A stretch of DNA of 64,000 nt from JALORV01 sp963707445 (GCA_963707445.1 CAVPPW010000011.1:6069-70068), one strand, 5' to 3'. Counted from the first letter of the stretch, positions 1-9,689 are shown. Numbers and translations: made by a program. The notes: generated by a model from the sequence alone, not told the origin.

Positions 1-1
1 C

Positions 2-808
2 GAGATCGCGCCCGCCAATCTGGGGCGCATCGCCAACATAGCCTTCGTGGTCGGCCCGCGTGGTGTCGTTGTCGTCGAAAGCGGCGTCTCTTTCCGACAT
101 GGCGAGGAGATCATTGCCGCGGTTGGTCGTATCACCCGCAAGCCGATTCGGCTAGTGGTCATCACTCACGCGAGCCAGGAGGTCGTGTTCGGCGCGGCGG
201 CCTTTCAGGCGCGGGGGATTCCCGTATGGATGCATCGCAGCGATGCCGCGTTGATGGCGGCGCGGTGCGGAGCCTGCCTGCGGACACTGCAGGACGAACT
301 CGGCGAACGCACGATGGCCGGCACCCGGGTCGTCGAGCCGGATCGTGTCGTCAGCAAGAGCCAGTCGCTCGACGTGATCGGGCGGCGCCTTTTGCTCATC
401 GCCCCCGGTGGGCGGGAAGCGCCCGGCACTCTGGCGTTATTGGACGAGACAACCGGCACGTTGATCGCCGGGAGCCTGGTGTCGATCGGTCGCATCCCGG
501 ACTTGCGCGATGTCGATGGCAAGGGTTGGCTGGAAGCGCTCGCGGCGCTCAAGGCGACAAACTGCATCCATCTCGTCCCCACATTCGGGAGACTCGGCAG
601 CTGCGCGGATATCGACGCCTCTGCGCGGTACGTTGCGGCACTCGACGGGCATGTGCGGGCGCTCCTCGCCGCGGGAGTCGGCCTGGCGGAATTGCCCGCG
701 CGCTGCGACCTTCCCGAATTCGCGGCGTGGGACGGGTACGCCGCGCTCCACGTCCGGAACGCAAACCGTGCCTATCTCCGAATCGAGCAGGACTCTTTCA
801 ACAATTGA
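2..808 (+). CDS. MBL-fold protein, quinoprotein-relay-type, metal ligands lost (5' partial)
   Basis: The frame is open from the first bases of the window, so the N-terminus lies upstream; a GTG at 47 is only an internal codon. The visible 268 residues follow the layout of the metallo-beta-lactamase-fold proteins called quinoprotein relay system zinc metallohydrolases: an IANIAFVVG strand, the LDETTGTL segment, then GRIPDL. In the family the metal sites read H-x-H-x-D-H, an AHTDN segment, GDL and GHGP. Here they read HASQEV, APGGRE, GSL and TFGR, so nearly all ligands are gone. It ends 16 bases before frmA and probably shares its transcript. I infer a non-catalytic role; the family call rests on motif order. 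Confidence 0.65.
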   Translation, partial: EIAPANLGRIANIAFVVGPRGVVVVESGVSFRHGEEIIAAVGRITRKPIRLVVITHASQEVVFGAAAFQARGIPVWMHRSDAALMAARCGACLRTLQDELGERTMAGTRVVEPDRVVSKSQSLDVIGRRLLLIAPGGREAPGTLALLDETTGTLIAGSLVSIGRIPDLRDVDGKGWLEALAALKATNCIHLVPTFGRLGSCADIDASARYVAALDGHVRALLAAGVGLAELPARCDLPEFAAWDGYAALHVRNANRAYLRIEQDSFNN

Positions 809-824
809 CCGAGGGAGGCAGACC

Positions 825-1934
<1,110 letters not shown>

Positions 1935-2077
1935 CGCCGCGGCTTCGACCAGGGTTAGCATTTCCACCGCTTGATTGCCGCCCATTGCATTCGGCCTAGT
2001 TTGGGGCCAGCATTGCGACCCGGCGGTATTCGACGACACCGGTAGCTTGGCGGAAAATCTTCGAGGAGGAGATCGAC

Positions 2078-2660
2078 ATGGCTACTGCAGTTTCGATACA
2101 TCCGGCAGTCGACAATGGCATCAAGCCCGCGGCTCCAAACTTCGCCGGCGGCACGCTGTACTGCAAATGCTCCGACAAGAAGGTCACCGTGTCGATCAAG
2201 AGCCAAACCGCGCACAACCACGCTTGCGGCTGCACGAAGTGCTGGAAGCCGGGCGACGCGCTGTTCTCGCAGGTCGCGGTCGTGCCGCGCGACAACCTCA
2301 GCGTGACCGCGAATGCCGACAAGCTGAAGGTCGTGGACCCGAGCGCGACGATCCAGCGATACGCGTGCACGGCGTGCGGCGTGCACATGTACGGGCGAAT
2401 CGAGAACAAGGGTCACCCGCTGTACGGATTCGACTTCATCCATACCGAGCTGTCGCCGCAGCAGGGATGGTCGCCGCCGGAGTTCGCGGCGTTCGTTTCG
2501 TCCATCATCGAGTCCGGCGCCGATCCAGCGAACATGGGCGCGGTCAGGGCCAGACTGAAAGCAGCTTGGCCTCGAGCCGTACGATTGCCTGTCGCCGGCG
2601 ATCATGGATTTGATCGCCACGCATACCGCGAAAGCCAAGGGCGTTTCCGTCCGCGCATGA
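2078..2660 (+). CDS. gfa: S-(hydroxymethyl)glutathione synthase, GFA family (frame break near 2558)
   Basis: GFA proteins accelerate condensation of formaldehyde with glutathione, feeding FrmA. The zinc cysteines are visible as CKC, CGCTKC and CTACG in the first 100 residues. A strong ribosome site, GAGGAGGAG, precedes the ATG. The uninterrupted frame runs to 2707, but its last 48 codons do not look like the family. Dropping one A from the AAA at 2558-2560 restores the family C-terminus (KQLGLEPYDCLSPA ... KGVSVRA) and a stop at 2658-2660, giving 193 residues, the normal size. A terminator hairpin just downstream supports the shorter end. Confidence 0.92.
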
Positions 2661-2700
2661 GGTTCGCGTTTCACGTCAGGGCGGCTCCCAAACTGAACGC

Positions 2701-2740
2701 AGCCTGAGCGCGTCGTATCGCGCCCAGGCTTTCCCCTTTT
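2701..2740 (+). terminator. Rho-independent terminator after gfa
   Basis: AGCCTGAGCGCG at 2701-2712 pairs with CGCGCCCAGGCT at 2719-2730 (one mismatch, six-base loop), followed by a T-rich run (TTTCCCCTTTT). It sits between gfa and fghA, so fghA probably depends partly on read-through or its own promoter. Confidence 0.65.
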
Positions 2741-2781
2741 CGGCGGCGATCAGGTCTGCGCCGCTGCGGTCCGAGGGACGG

Positions 2782-3631
2782 GTGTCGGAAACGACGATCA
2801 AGGCGGTCACGCAGAACCTCTGCTTCGGCGGCGTTCAGAGCGTGTATTCCCACGAGTCGCGGGAGACGCGATGCGTGATGCGCTTTGGCGTGTTTCTCCC
2901 GCCCCAGGCAGCATCAGGCCGCGTACCGGTGTTGTATTGGCTGTCGGGCCTCACCTGCACTGAAGAGAACTTCATCGTCAAGGCGGGCGCGCAACGGGTT
3001 GCCTCCGCTCTTGGGCTGGCAATTGTGGTGCCGGATACGAGCCCGAGGGGACTCGGCATTCCGGGAGAAGGCGACAGCTACGACTTCGGTCTTGGCGCCG
3101 GGTTCTACGTCGATGCGACGGAGGCGCCGTGGTCGCGCGGTTACCGAATGTATTCGTACATCACGGAGGAGCTAGCCGGCGGACGTCGCGGCCACGTTCC
3201 CCGTCGATTCGAATCGGGTGGGCATCTTCGGGCATTCGATGGGAGGCCATGGAGCGCTCACCATCGCACTCAAGAACCCGCGCCGATACAAGTCGGTGTC
3301 GGCGTTCGCCCCGATCGCGTCGCCTATGCACTGTCCATGGGGCGAAAAGGCCTTGAGCGGTTACCTCGGCGCAGACCGAGCTCGCTGGCGCGAATACGAC
3401 GCAACCGCATTGATCGAAGATCGCGGCTGGACCGGGCCCCCAATCGTGGTCGATCAAGGAACAAAGGATCAGTTCCTGCAGAGCCAGTTCAAACCCGAGT
3501 TGCTGCAGGATGCCTGCCAGCGTTCCGGCGTCGCCCTCGACCTTCGCATGCGCGATGGTTATGACCACAGCTACTTCTTCATCGCAACTTTCATCGAAGA
3601 TCATCTCCGCTTCCACGCGCAAAATCTTTAG
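2782..3631 (+). CDS. fghA: S-formylglutathione hydrolase (frame break near 3173)
   Basis: Serine hydrolase of the esterase D family that splits S-formylglutathione into formate and glutathione, the last step of the pathway begun by gfa and frmA. The N-terminal frame carries PVLYWLSGLTCTEENF and PRGLGIPGEGDSYDFG; the rest, one frame on, carries the nucleophile elbow GHSMGGHGAL and the His region DGYDHSYFF. Removing one base near 3173 (GAGCTAGCC read as GAGCTGCC) joins them through ELPADVAATFPV and gives 282 residues, the family length. The start used is a GTG; no better start is visible upstream. Confidence 0.93.
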
Positions 3632-3931
3632 ATGAAGCGCCGTGGGCGGGCTCATCCTCCGTCAAGCGTCGCAACTCCGGCGACATCAGCGCGCACTTAA
3701 CTAACTCAGAGTAACTGCGGCCCAGGTCGGTCGGCAGAAACCGACGCATAGCGGCCACTACTCATCGCCCCTGCAGACGTCGCGCCAGTCGGATAGCGGA
3801 CTACCGCAACTCGTTCCAGGCGGACGCCTATCGAAGTGCAGGTCGATCTGATCCGGGCAGGCGACTGAACGAAGCCACCGGGATCTGCCTGCGGATACGT
3901 CGCTCACTTAGGTGTCGGCAGCATTCCGAGC
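3632..3931. other. intergenic region, no gene recognised
   Basis: About 300 bases between fghA and the chrB promoter. I see no convincing coding frame, RNA or repeat in it. Confidence 0.6.
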
Positions 3932-3987
3932 TTGACATCTGCTGTTTTTGTGTAATACTTATTGCACATGTAGATATAAGTATTACA
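3932..3987 (+). promoter_or_regulatory. chrB promoter overlapped by a 12-bp perfect inverted repeat
   Basis: TTGACA at 3932-3937 is a consensus -35 element. TAATAC at 3953-3958 is the best -10, at a short spacing of 15 bases. A perfect inverted repeat, TGTAATACTTAT (3951-3962) and ATAAGTATTACA (3976-3987), with a 13-base spacer, covers the -10 and ends two bases before the chrB ATG at 3990. The AT-rich block stands out in this GC-rich DNA. The geometry fits a repressor operator; ChrB autoregulation is the obvious inference. Confidence 0.75.
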
Positions 3988-3989
3988 AA

Positions 3990-4937
3990 ATGCCATGGCT
4001 TCTGTTCGTCGCAACACTGCCCGGTCAGAACGGCGGTCTGCGCGTGCGCTTCTGGCGCCAGATGAAGGCCGCGGGCGCCGCGATCCTGCGGGACGGCGTC
4101 TATCTGCTGCCGCACCGCGAGGATCTGAAGGGCGCGCTCGAAGAATTGCGCGCGGAGCTGGCGGCGGCCGGCGGCAATGGGTATGTGCTGCAACTGCCGA
4201 AGCAGGATGCGGAATCTGAGCGTGAATGGCTCGGACTGTTCGACCGCACCGATGCCTACAACGAATGCCGAGCCGAAGTCGAGGAGTTGCTCAAGCACCT
4301 GCCTAAAGCGGAAACAGAGGCACGTCGCAGCCTGCGTGCGTGGCAGAGGAGCCTCGAAGCGATCATCGCGATCGACTACTTCCCGAGCGAGGCACGCGAG
4401 CAAGCACAACGAGCTGCGAGCGAGGCGGAAGCCCGGCTGACGCGGCACTACAGCCCCGACGAGCCTCTGCCTGCTCGCGGATCGATTGCCCGGCTTTCAA
4501 GACGCGACCATCAGGGGCGTCGATGGGCCACGCGGCGGCGACCGTGGGTGGATCGTGTCGCCTCGGCGTGGCTGATTCAGCGCTTCATCGACAAGAAAGC
4601 CAGCTTCGTGTGGCTCGCCGACGTGCGCCGTTGCCCGAAAGATGCACTCGGCTTCGACTTCGACGGCGCGAGTTTCTCCCACGTTGGCGACAAGGTGACC
4701 TTCGAAGTCCTGATGCACGCCTTTGCGTTGGAGAAAGACACTGCTCTTCAACGCGTCGCCGAAATGGTTCATGTCCTCGACGTCGGCGGCGAGCCGACGG
4801 CCGAGGCCAGCGGGTTCGAAGCGGTCCTTGCGGGTGCGCGCTCCCGCGTCGAGGACGACGACCACCTGCTGGCCGAGATGGGGAGCGTGCTCGATTCGCT
4901 GTACGTGCACTTTCAGAACAGCAAGACAATCAAGTGA
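3990..4937 (+). CDS. chrB: chromate resistance protein ChrB
   Basis: Two-part ChrB: an N-terminal half (residues 1-150, beginning MPWLLFVATLPG) and a C-terminal ChrB domain (RRPWVDRVASAWLIQRFID, then LADVRRCP ... FDFDGASFSHVGDKVTFE). In Ochrobactrum and related bacteria ChrB is a chromate-responsive regulator of the chr operon. The ATG at 3990 is chosen because longer starts would lie inside the promoter and operator; no clear Shine-Dalgarno is present. The protein is 315 residues, normal for full-length ChrB. The operon continues with a small gene, an MFS exporter and a superoxide dismutase; no chrA is seen. Confidence 0.9.
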   Translation: MPWLLFVATLPGQNGGLRVRFWRQMKAAGAAILRDGVYLLPHREDLKGALEELRAELAAAGGNGYVLQLPKQDAESEREWLGLFDRTDAYNECRAEVEELLKHLPKAETEARRSLRAWQRSLEAIIAIDYFPSEAREQAQRAASEAEARLTRHYSPDEPLPARGSIARLSRRDHQGRRWATRRRPWVDRVASAWLIQRFIDKKASFVWLADVRRCPKDALGFDFDGASFSHVGDKVTFEVLMHAFALEKDTALQRVAEMVHVLDVGGEPTAEASGFEAVLAGARSRVEDDDHLLAEMGSVLDSLYVHFQNSKTIK

Positions 4938-4950
4938 ATCGCGCCTCGCA

Positions 4951-5139
4951 ATGACGGAGACCGCAATGAATGACTCATGGCAATTGACGACAACGCGCAC
5001 GATTGATCTGGGCTACGAGCAGATGCTGATACTGGAAGGCATGCCGGGCACACGGGTCAAGGTGATCTTTCGAGGTGTCTGGCTCGGGCGCCGGGATGAG
5101 CCGCGAAGCCACCGGCCGAGCAGCACCGCGACCTTCTGA
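4951..5139 (+). CDS. small DUF2917-like protein, possibly frame-broken
   Basis: Sixty-two codons starting 14 bases after chrB. The central part, MLILEGMPGTRVKVIFRGVW, resembles the core of DUF2917, a short beta-rich domain found in betaproteobacteria. The C-terminus does not match as read. A neighbouring frame supplies LLNRG, and the original frame beyond the stop supplies DDFDRPPGGGRV, which fit the expected end of such a domain, so an indel near 5105-5140 is likely and the true gene may reach about 5180. Function unknown; cotranscription with chrB and the MFS gene is likely. Confidence 0.5.
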   Translation: MTETAMNDSWQLTTTRTIDLGYEQMLILEGMPGTRVKVIFRGVWLGRRDEPRSHRPSSTATF

Positions 5140-5178
5140 ACCGGGGACGACTTCGATCGTCCTCCGGGTGGAGGCAGA

Positions 5179-6438
5179 GTGATACCGCGCGCGGCTCGAC
5201 GCATCCTGCTCGCCCGAGGGCTGCGCGCCTTCGGCGACGGCTACGTGAGTCTGTTGTTGCCGCTGTACCTGCTGGAACTCGGATTCGGTACGTTCGATGT
5301 GGGCGTGATTGCCACGGCGACGCTGCTCGGATCCGGGCTGCTGACGCTGATGGTCGGCTTGCGCGCCCACCGCTACCACACGCGCAGCGTTCTGCTGGCT
5401 GCCACGGCGCTGATGGCGGCAACGGGTGTCGGCTTCGCGCTGTTCGAGCAGTTCTGGCCGTTACTGCTGATCGCCTTCGTCGGAACTCTCAATCCTTCGA
5501 GCGGCGATGTCAGCGTGTTCCTGCCGCTCGAGCATGCGCTTCTGTCGCGCTTCGCTAGCGACCGCGACCGCACCGCAGTGTTCGCGCGCTACAGCCTGGT
5601 CGGTACCTTGCTGGCAGCGCTGGGATCGCTGGCCGCGGCTGTGCCGGCGCTCGTCGCGCCTTGGCTCGACCTATCTACGAAGACTTCGTTGCAGCTGATG
5701 TTCGTGCTGTACGGTGTCCTGGCCCTGCTCGCTGCGTTTGTCTATCGAGGCTTGCCGGCCGCGCTCGAGACGGCCGCTCGCCAGCCGATCGCGCCCCTCG
5801 AGAAATCCAGGAAGAGGGTCTTCATTCTCGCGGGCTTGTTCAGTCTCGATGCGTTTGGCGGCGGGTTCGTCGTGCAATCGATGATCGCCCTCTGGCTGTA
5901 TCAGCGCTTTGACCTGTCGCTCGCAACCGCAGGCACCGTGTTTTTCTGGACCGGAGTGCTGAGCGCGCTGTCTTTTCTGGTCGCTGTTCGAATCGCCCGG
6001 CGAATCGGCCTGGTCAATACGATGGTCTTCACGCACTTGCCTTCCAGCTTGTGTCTGATCGCGATTCCGTTCGTGTCCGAACTCGGTTACGTGATCGCGC
6101 TGCTGTTAGTCCGCAGTGCGCTATCGCAAATGGACGTGCCGACGCGAAGTTCGTACGTGATGGCGATCGTTTCGCCCGCCGAGCGGCCGGCGGCGGCAAG
6201 TGTCACTTCGGTGCCCAGAAGCCTCGCTGCCGCTGCGAGCCCCGCGCTTGCCGGCTACTTGCTCAGCCTTTCGTCGTTCGGATGGCCGCTGATCGCCGCA
6301 GGCGCGACGAAGATCGTCTACGACCTCTTGCTGCTTGCAATGTTTCGCCGCGTGCGACCGCCTGAAGAACAGGCACAGCGCGACCGACCGGCGGGTCCGC
6401 TTGCAGCAGGTCCGTCGGCCTCCGGCCCCGAACACTGA
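5179..6438 (+). CDS. MFS transporter in a chrB operon
   Basis: A 419-residue polytopic protein with about 12 hydrophobic segments and the major-facilitator layout. It begins with a GTG preceded by GGTGGAGG. It lies where ChrA would sit in a classical chr operon, between chrB and a superoxide dismutase, so export of chromate or another oxyanion is a reasonable inference, but no sequence feature fixes the substrate. The C-terminal 25 residues are Pro/Ala-rich and probably cytosolic. Confidence 0.85.
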   Translation: MIPRAARRILLARGLRAFGDGYVSLLLPLYLLELGFGTFDVGVIATATLLGSGLLTLMVGLRAHRYHTRSVLLAATALMAATGVGFALFEQFWPLLLIAFVGTLNPSSGDVSVFLPLEHALLSRFASDRDRTAVFARYSLVGTLLAALGSLAAAVPALVAPWLDLSTKTSLQLMFVLYGVLALLAAFVYRGLPAALETAARQPIAPLEKSRKRVFILAGLFSLDAFGGGFVVQSMIALWLYQRFDLSLATAGTVFFWTGVLSALSFLVAVRIARRIGLVNTMVFTHLPSSLCLIAIPFVSELGYVIALLLVRSALSQMDVPTRSSYVMAIVSPAERPAAASVTSVPRSLAAAASPALAGYLLSLSSFGWPLIAAGATKIVYDLLLLAMFRRVRPPEEQAQRDRPAGPLAAGPSASGPEH

Positions 6439-6475
6439 GGGGCCACGACTTTCAACCTTTAGACGGAGGAATCGC

Positions 6476-7432
6476 ATGCGTTACCACCTGAAGCAGATCC
6501 ACTGCCGTCCCTGGACGCTGAGCGGTCTGTCCCTGTCCCTCATGGAGAGCCACTACGAGAACAACTACGGCGGCGCCGTGCGGCGCCTCAACGCCATCAC
6601 TGAGAAGCTCGAGGCGCTCGATTTCGCCAGCACGCCCGGTTTCGTCATCAACGGCCTGAAGCGCGAGGAGCTGACAGCGCTCAATTCGACCCTTCTGCAC
6701 GAGCTCTACTTCGCGAGCCTCGGCGGCGACGGCACGCGGCCCACGCCGGCGATGCGCGAGGCGCTCGCGCGCGACTTTGGCTCGTACGAGCGCTGGTGCG
6801 ACGAGTTCCTCGCCATGGGCTACGCGCTTGGTGGCGGGTCGGGCTGGGTGCTGCTCACTTATGTCCCGCGCGACGGGCGGCTCATGAACCAGTACGCGGC
6901 CGAGCACACGCAGGCGGTGGCGAGCGGCGTGCCGATCCTCGCGCTCGACATGTACGAGCACGCGTACCACATCGATTTCGGCGCAAACGCCAAGGCCTAC
7001 GTGGAGGCGTTCCTGCGCAACGTCGACTGGAGCGCGGTGGAGGGCCGCTACGAGGATGCGACCAAGGTCGCACCCCCGCGCCCGCTCGTGCAGGAGGAGT
7101 TCCGCGACGTGCCGGGCGTGGGCGTCGAGGACGTGAAGGCGATGCTCGACGCCGGCCAGCCGGTGCAATTCATCGACGCACGGCCGCGGCACACCGTCTC
7201 GCGGACCCAAGAAATCATCGAAGGGGCCACCTGGCGAGACCCGGAGAGGCTGCAGGAATGGATCGGAGAGCTTTCGAAGGAGGAGCCCGTGATCGTCTAC
7301 TGCGCCTACGGCTTCCACGTCGGCTGCCGCATCACCGGCGCCCTGCGCGACGCGGGCTTCGATGCGAAGTACATGACCGGCGGTCACCACGGCTGGAAGG
7401 CGATGGGCGGCCCAATCAGGATGAAGCGATGA
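6476..7432 (+). CDS. Fe/Mn superoxide dismutase fused to a C-terminal rhodanese domain
   Basis: Residues 1-200 are an iron/manganese superoxide dismutase: metal-binding segments ESHYENNYGG, LLHELYFAS and LDMYEHAYHIDFG are present. Residues 220-318 form a rhodanese-like domain (VQFIDARP, then VIVYCAYGFHVG with the active-site Cys). It corresponds to the ChrC-type superoxide dismutase of chromate operons, where it would remove superoxide made during chromate reduction. The ribosome site GGAGG lies at 6465-6469. The fusion suggests coupled handling of superoxide and sulfur or a metal; that part is inference. Confidence 0.9.
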   Translation: MRYHLKQIHCRPWTLSGLSLSLMESHYENNYGGAVRRLNAITEKLEALDFASTPGFVINGLKREELTALNSTLLHELYFASLGGDGTRPTPAMREALARDFGSYERWCDEFLAMGYALGGGSGWVLLTYVPRDGRLMNQYAAEHTQAVASGVPILALDMYEHAYHIDFGANAKAYVEAFLRNVDWSAVEGRYEDATKVAPPRPLVQEEFRDVPGVGVEDVKAMLDAGQPVQFIDARPRHTVSRTQEIIEGATWRDPERLQEWIGELSKEEPVIVYCAYGFHVGCRITGALRDAGFDAKYMTGGHHGWKAMGGPIRMKR

Positions 7433-7600
7433 GTGCGGCGCTGCTGCTCAGGCGCGCGGATGTCGAGCGGCTGCTCACGCCCGATGCCTGCATCGCCGCG
7501 GTCGAGGATGCCTTTCGCGCGCTGGTGCTCGGAAAGGTCGCCGCGCCGGTCCTCCTCGGCCTGTACGGGGCAGCAGAAGGCTTTGGGCTTCGCTTACAGC
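7429..7600 (+). pseudogene. ornithine cyclodeaminase / mu-crystallin family remnant
   Basis: Starts with an ATGA overlap with the dismutase stop. The first 50 or so codons (RRADVERLLTPDACIAAVED, then FRALVLGKVAAP) match the N-terminus of the ornithine cyclodeaminase/mu-crystallin family, normally about 310 residues. Similarity stops near 7600, after which the next gene has its own ribosome site and start at 7634. It therefore looks like a 3'-truncated gene whose body was deleted. Confidence 0.6.
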
Positions 7601-7633
7601 CATCTCGCACGTCTCTTGCCCGAAGGAGATTCC

Positions 7634-8251
7634 ATGAAGCAAGTGATGACAGCACTCTTGATAGCGATGTGGGCCGTGGGCGCGGCTGAAGGAGCCGGGA
7701 TGTTCGAAGGTGACGCCGGTGCTCCGCCGGCGGGCTGGACATGTGGAGTCACCGGCACGGGCGCGCCGCGGTGGGTTGTGGCGACAGACAAGGAAGTGCC
7801 GGGTAAGGTTCTCCTGCAAAGCGGCAGCGGCACTTTCCCTTGGTGTATCAAGGACGGGACAGCGCTCGAACATGGTTTTGTTGAGGTGAAGTTCAAGCCG
7901 ATCTCGGGGCGCGAGGACCAGGCGGGCGGCTTGATGTGGCGCTGGAAGGACGGGAACAACTACTACGTGGCCCGCGCCAACGCGCTTGAGAACAACGTTT
8001 CGCTGTATTACACCGAGAATGGACGGCGGCGGACGATCAAATACGTCGATGCACCCGTGGGAAAAAATACCTGGCACACGCTGCGCGTTGAATTTCGTGA
8101 CCGCCACATCGTGGTGGCGCTCAATGGAAAGACCTACATCGAAACTGACGACGACCACATCGGCGGGTCGGGTGCGGTTGGTGTTTGGACGAAAGCGGAC
8201 AGTGTGACCGCGTTCGACGATTTCAAGTTCGGAGCGGTTGCCAGCAAGTAA
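7634..8251 (+). CDS. secreted protein with a DUF1080/LamG-like jelly-roll domain
   Basis: A 205-residue protein with a cleavable signal peptide (MKQVMTALLIAMWAVGAAEG). The mature part has the pattern of concanavalin-like DUF1080 domains: GLMWRWKDGNNYYVARAN, NTWHTLRVEF, GKTYIETDD and a final VTAFDDFKFG. Such domains usually bind carbohydrate or are attached to glycosidases; here it stands alone, so I assign no activity. GAAGGAGA upstream supports the ATG. Probably periplasmic. Confidence 0.75.
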   Translation: MKQVMTALLIAMWAVGAAEGAGMFEGDAGAPPAGWTCGVTGTGAPRWVVATDKEVPGKVLLQSGSGTFPWCIKDGTALEHGFVEVKFKPISGREDQAGGLMWRWKDGNNYYVARANALENNVSLYYTENGRRRTIKYVDAPVGKNTWHTLRVEFRDRHIVVALNGKTYIETDDDHIGGSGAVGVWTKADSVTAFDDFKFGAVASK

Positions 8252-8254
8252 CAA

Positions 8255-9321
8255 GTGCCTGAGTTCATGTCTTTGTCGGCTGGCCGGCCTGCGCTGCGCG
8301 GCGGCCTGCTCTCTTTGCTTGCGGCCGTCCTGTTCGGGATCACGCACGCCGCTCGTGCAGCGTTTTGGCGCCGGCATAGGCGCCTTCAGCACCGCGGCGC
8401 TGCTGTATGGAGGAGCCGCGGTCGTCGGCGGTCTGTTGCTCCGGGCGCCCGCGCGCGAGGCGCGGCTTGCGCGTGCCGACCTGCCGCGGTTGTTGGCCAT
8501 GGCCGCCTTTGGTGCGGTCATTGGACCTGTTGCGTTGGCGTGGGGCCTCCAGCACACGAGCGGCGTCAGCGCCTCGCTGATGCTGACACTCGAGGCGTTC
8601 TTCACCGCGGTGCTGGCCTGGATGCTCTACCGGGAATCCATGGGTGGACGCGTCTGGGCTGCCATGCTGCTGTTGCTCGCTGGCGGAGCCGCGCTGGTTC
8701 TCGACCAGCAGAGCAGCGGCGAAGTTCGCATGCTGGGTTTGCTGGCAGTATTGCTCGCCACCGCGGCTTGGGGCGTGGACAACTCACTGTCGCGGACACT
8801 CGCGGAACGGGACCCCGGCCAGGTGGTGATGGTCAAGGCGTTACTCGGCGCCGTGGCAACTACAGCAATAGCTCTTTTCTCGGGCGAGCGCCTGCCTCCC
8901 GTGGGCCAAGCGCTTGCGCTTGTTGCCATCGGCGCGACCGGCTACGGATTGAGCCTGCGTTTCTACCTTTTGGCGCAGCGAGCGTTCGGTGCAGCGCGCA
9001 CGGGATCTGTCTTCGCGTTCGCCCCATTTCATCGGAGCCGCATGTGCGATCGCGCTGGGCGACCGCTCTGCCGGCGGCTTAATGGCCGTCGGCGGGGCGC
9101 TCATGCTGGCGGGAGTCGTGCTGCATCTTGCCGAGTTGCATGGCCATGAACACGAGCACGAGGAACTCGAACATGAACACGCACATCGGCACGATGACGA
9201 CCATCACGGTCACTTCCACGAGACGATGGTCGAAGGGGAACACAGCCACCTGCATCGCCATGCGCCGACGCGGCACGCTCACGCGCATGTACCCGACGCG
9301 CACCACGCACACCACCACTGA
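8255..9321 (+). CDS. DMT/EamA-family transporter with a His-rich C-terminal tail (two frame breaks)
   Basis: About 354 residues after removing one base near 8344 and one near 9029. Frame one gives the N-terminus (ALRGGLLSLLAAVLFGIT), frame two most of the ten hydrophobic helices, frame three the last helices and tail. The tail of about 55 residues is packed with His, Asp and Glu (GHEHEHEELEHEHAHRH, then HLHRHAPTRHAHAH). Drug/metabolite transporters export small molecules; a His-rich tail points to a divalent metal such as Ni, Co or Zn, by inference. The start is a GTG four bases after the previous stop; ATG at 8267 is an alternative. Confidence 0.8.
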
Positions 9322-9536
9322 GCTGCATTTGCTCGCCGCGCAGTACTGCCGAACCGGTTAGGTAGAGCGCCCAAATGTCTGCTGCCAGGCGATTCTCGTC
9401 GACCTCGAATGTGTCAGCAGTGGCCGTTAGCCAATGCGAGTGCTTGACAACGATCGAGTCGCGGACGTCCGCGCGGTACGAGGCTTGCTGCCATCGGGGA
9501 ACGGGTCGATGCCGGCCCTACACCACGGAGTGACCA

Positions 9537-9689
9537 ATGATTCGAAAGCTCAAGGATGGTCAGTATCGGCTGTACTCGAGGAAGAAAAACGCCGCCACCG
9601 GCAAGCGGCGCAATCTCGGAACATTTGCGACGCTTGAAGCCGCCAAACGGCACGAACGCCAAGTGCAATTCTTCAAGCGGCAGGCCTAA
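9537..9689 (+). CDS. 50-residue basic protein resembling an integrase arm-binding domain
   Basis: Fifty codons from ATG to TAA: MIRKLKDGQYRLYSRKKN, then TGKRRNLGTFATLEAAKRHE. The pattern of short beta strands (YRLYSRK, RRNLGTF) followed by a helix resembles the AP2-like arm-binding domains at the N-terminus of tyrosine recombinases, and I recall similar stand-alone small proteins in proteobacteria. Highly basic, so nucleic-acid binding is plausible. No integrase follows. Confidence 0.65.
   Translation: MIRKLKDGQYRLYSRKKNAATGKRRNLGTFATLEAAKRHERQVQFFKRQA

Noticed and set aside
3948..3989. A longer ChrB start (14 extra codons)
   Set aside because: It would begin inside the promoter and palindrome and adds sequence unlike ChrB; the ATG at 3990 fits the family start.
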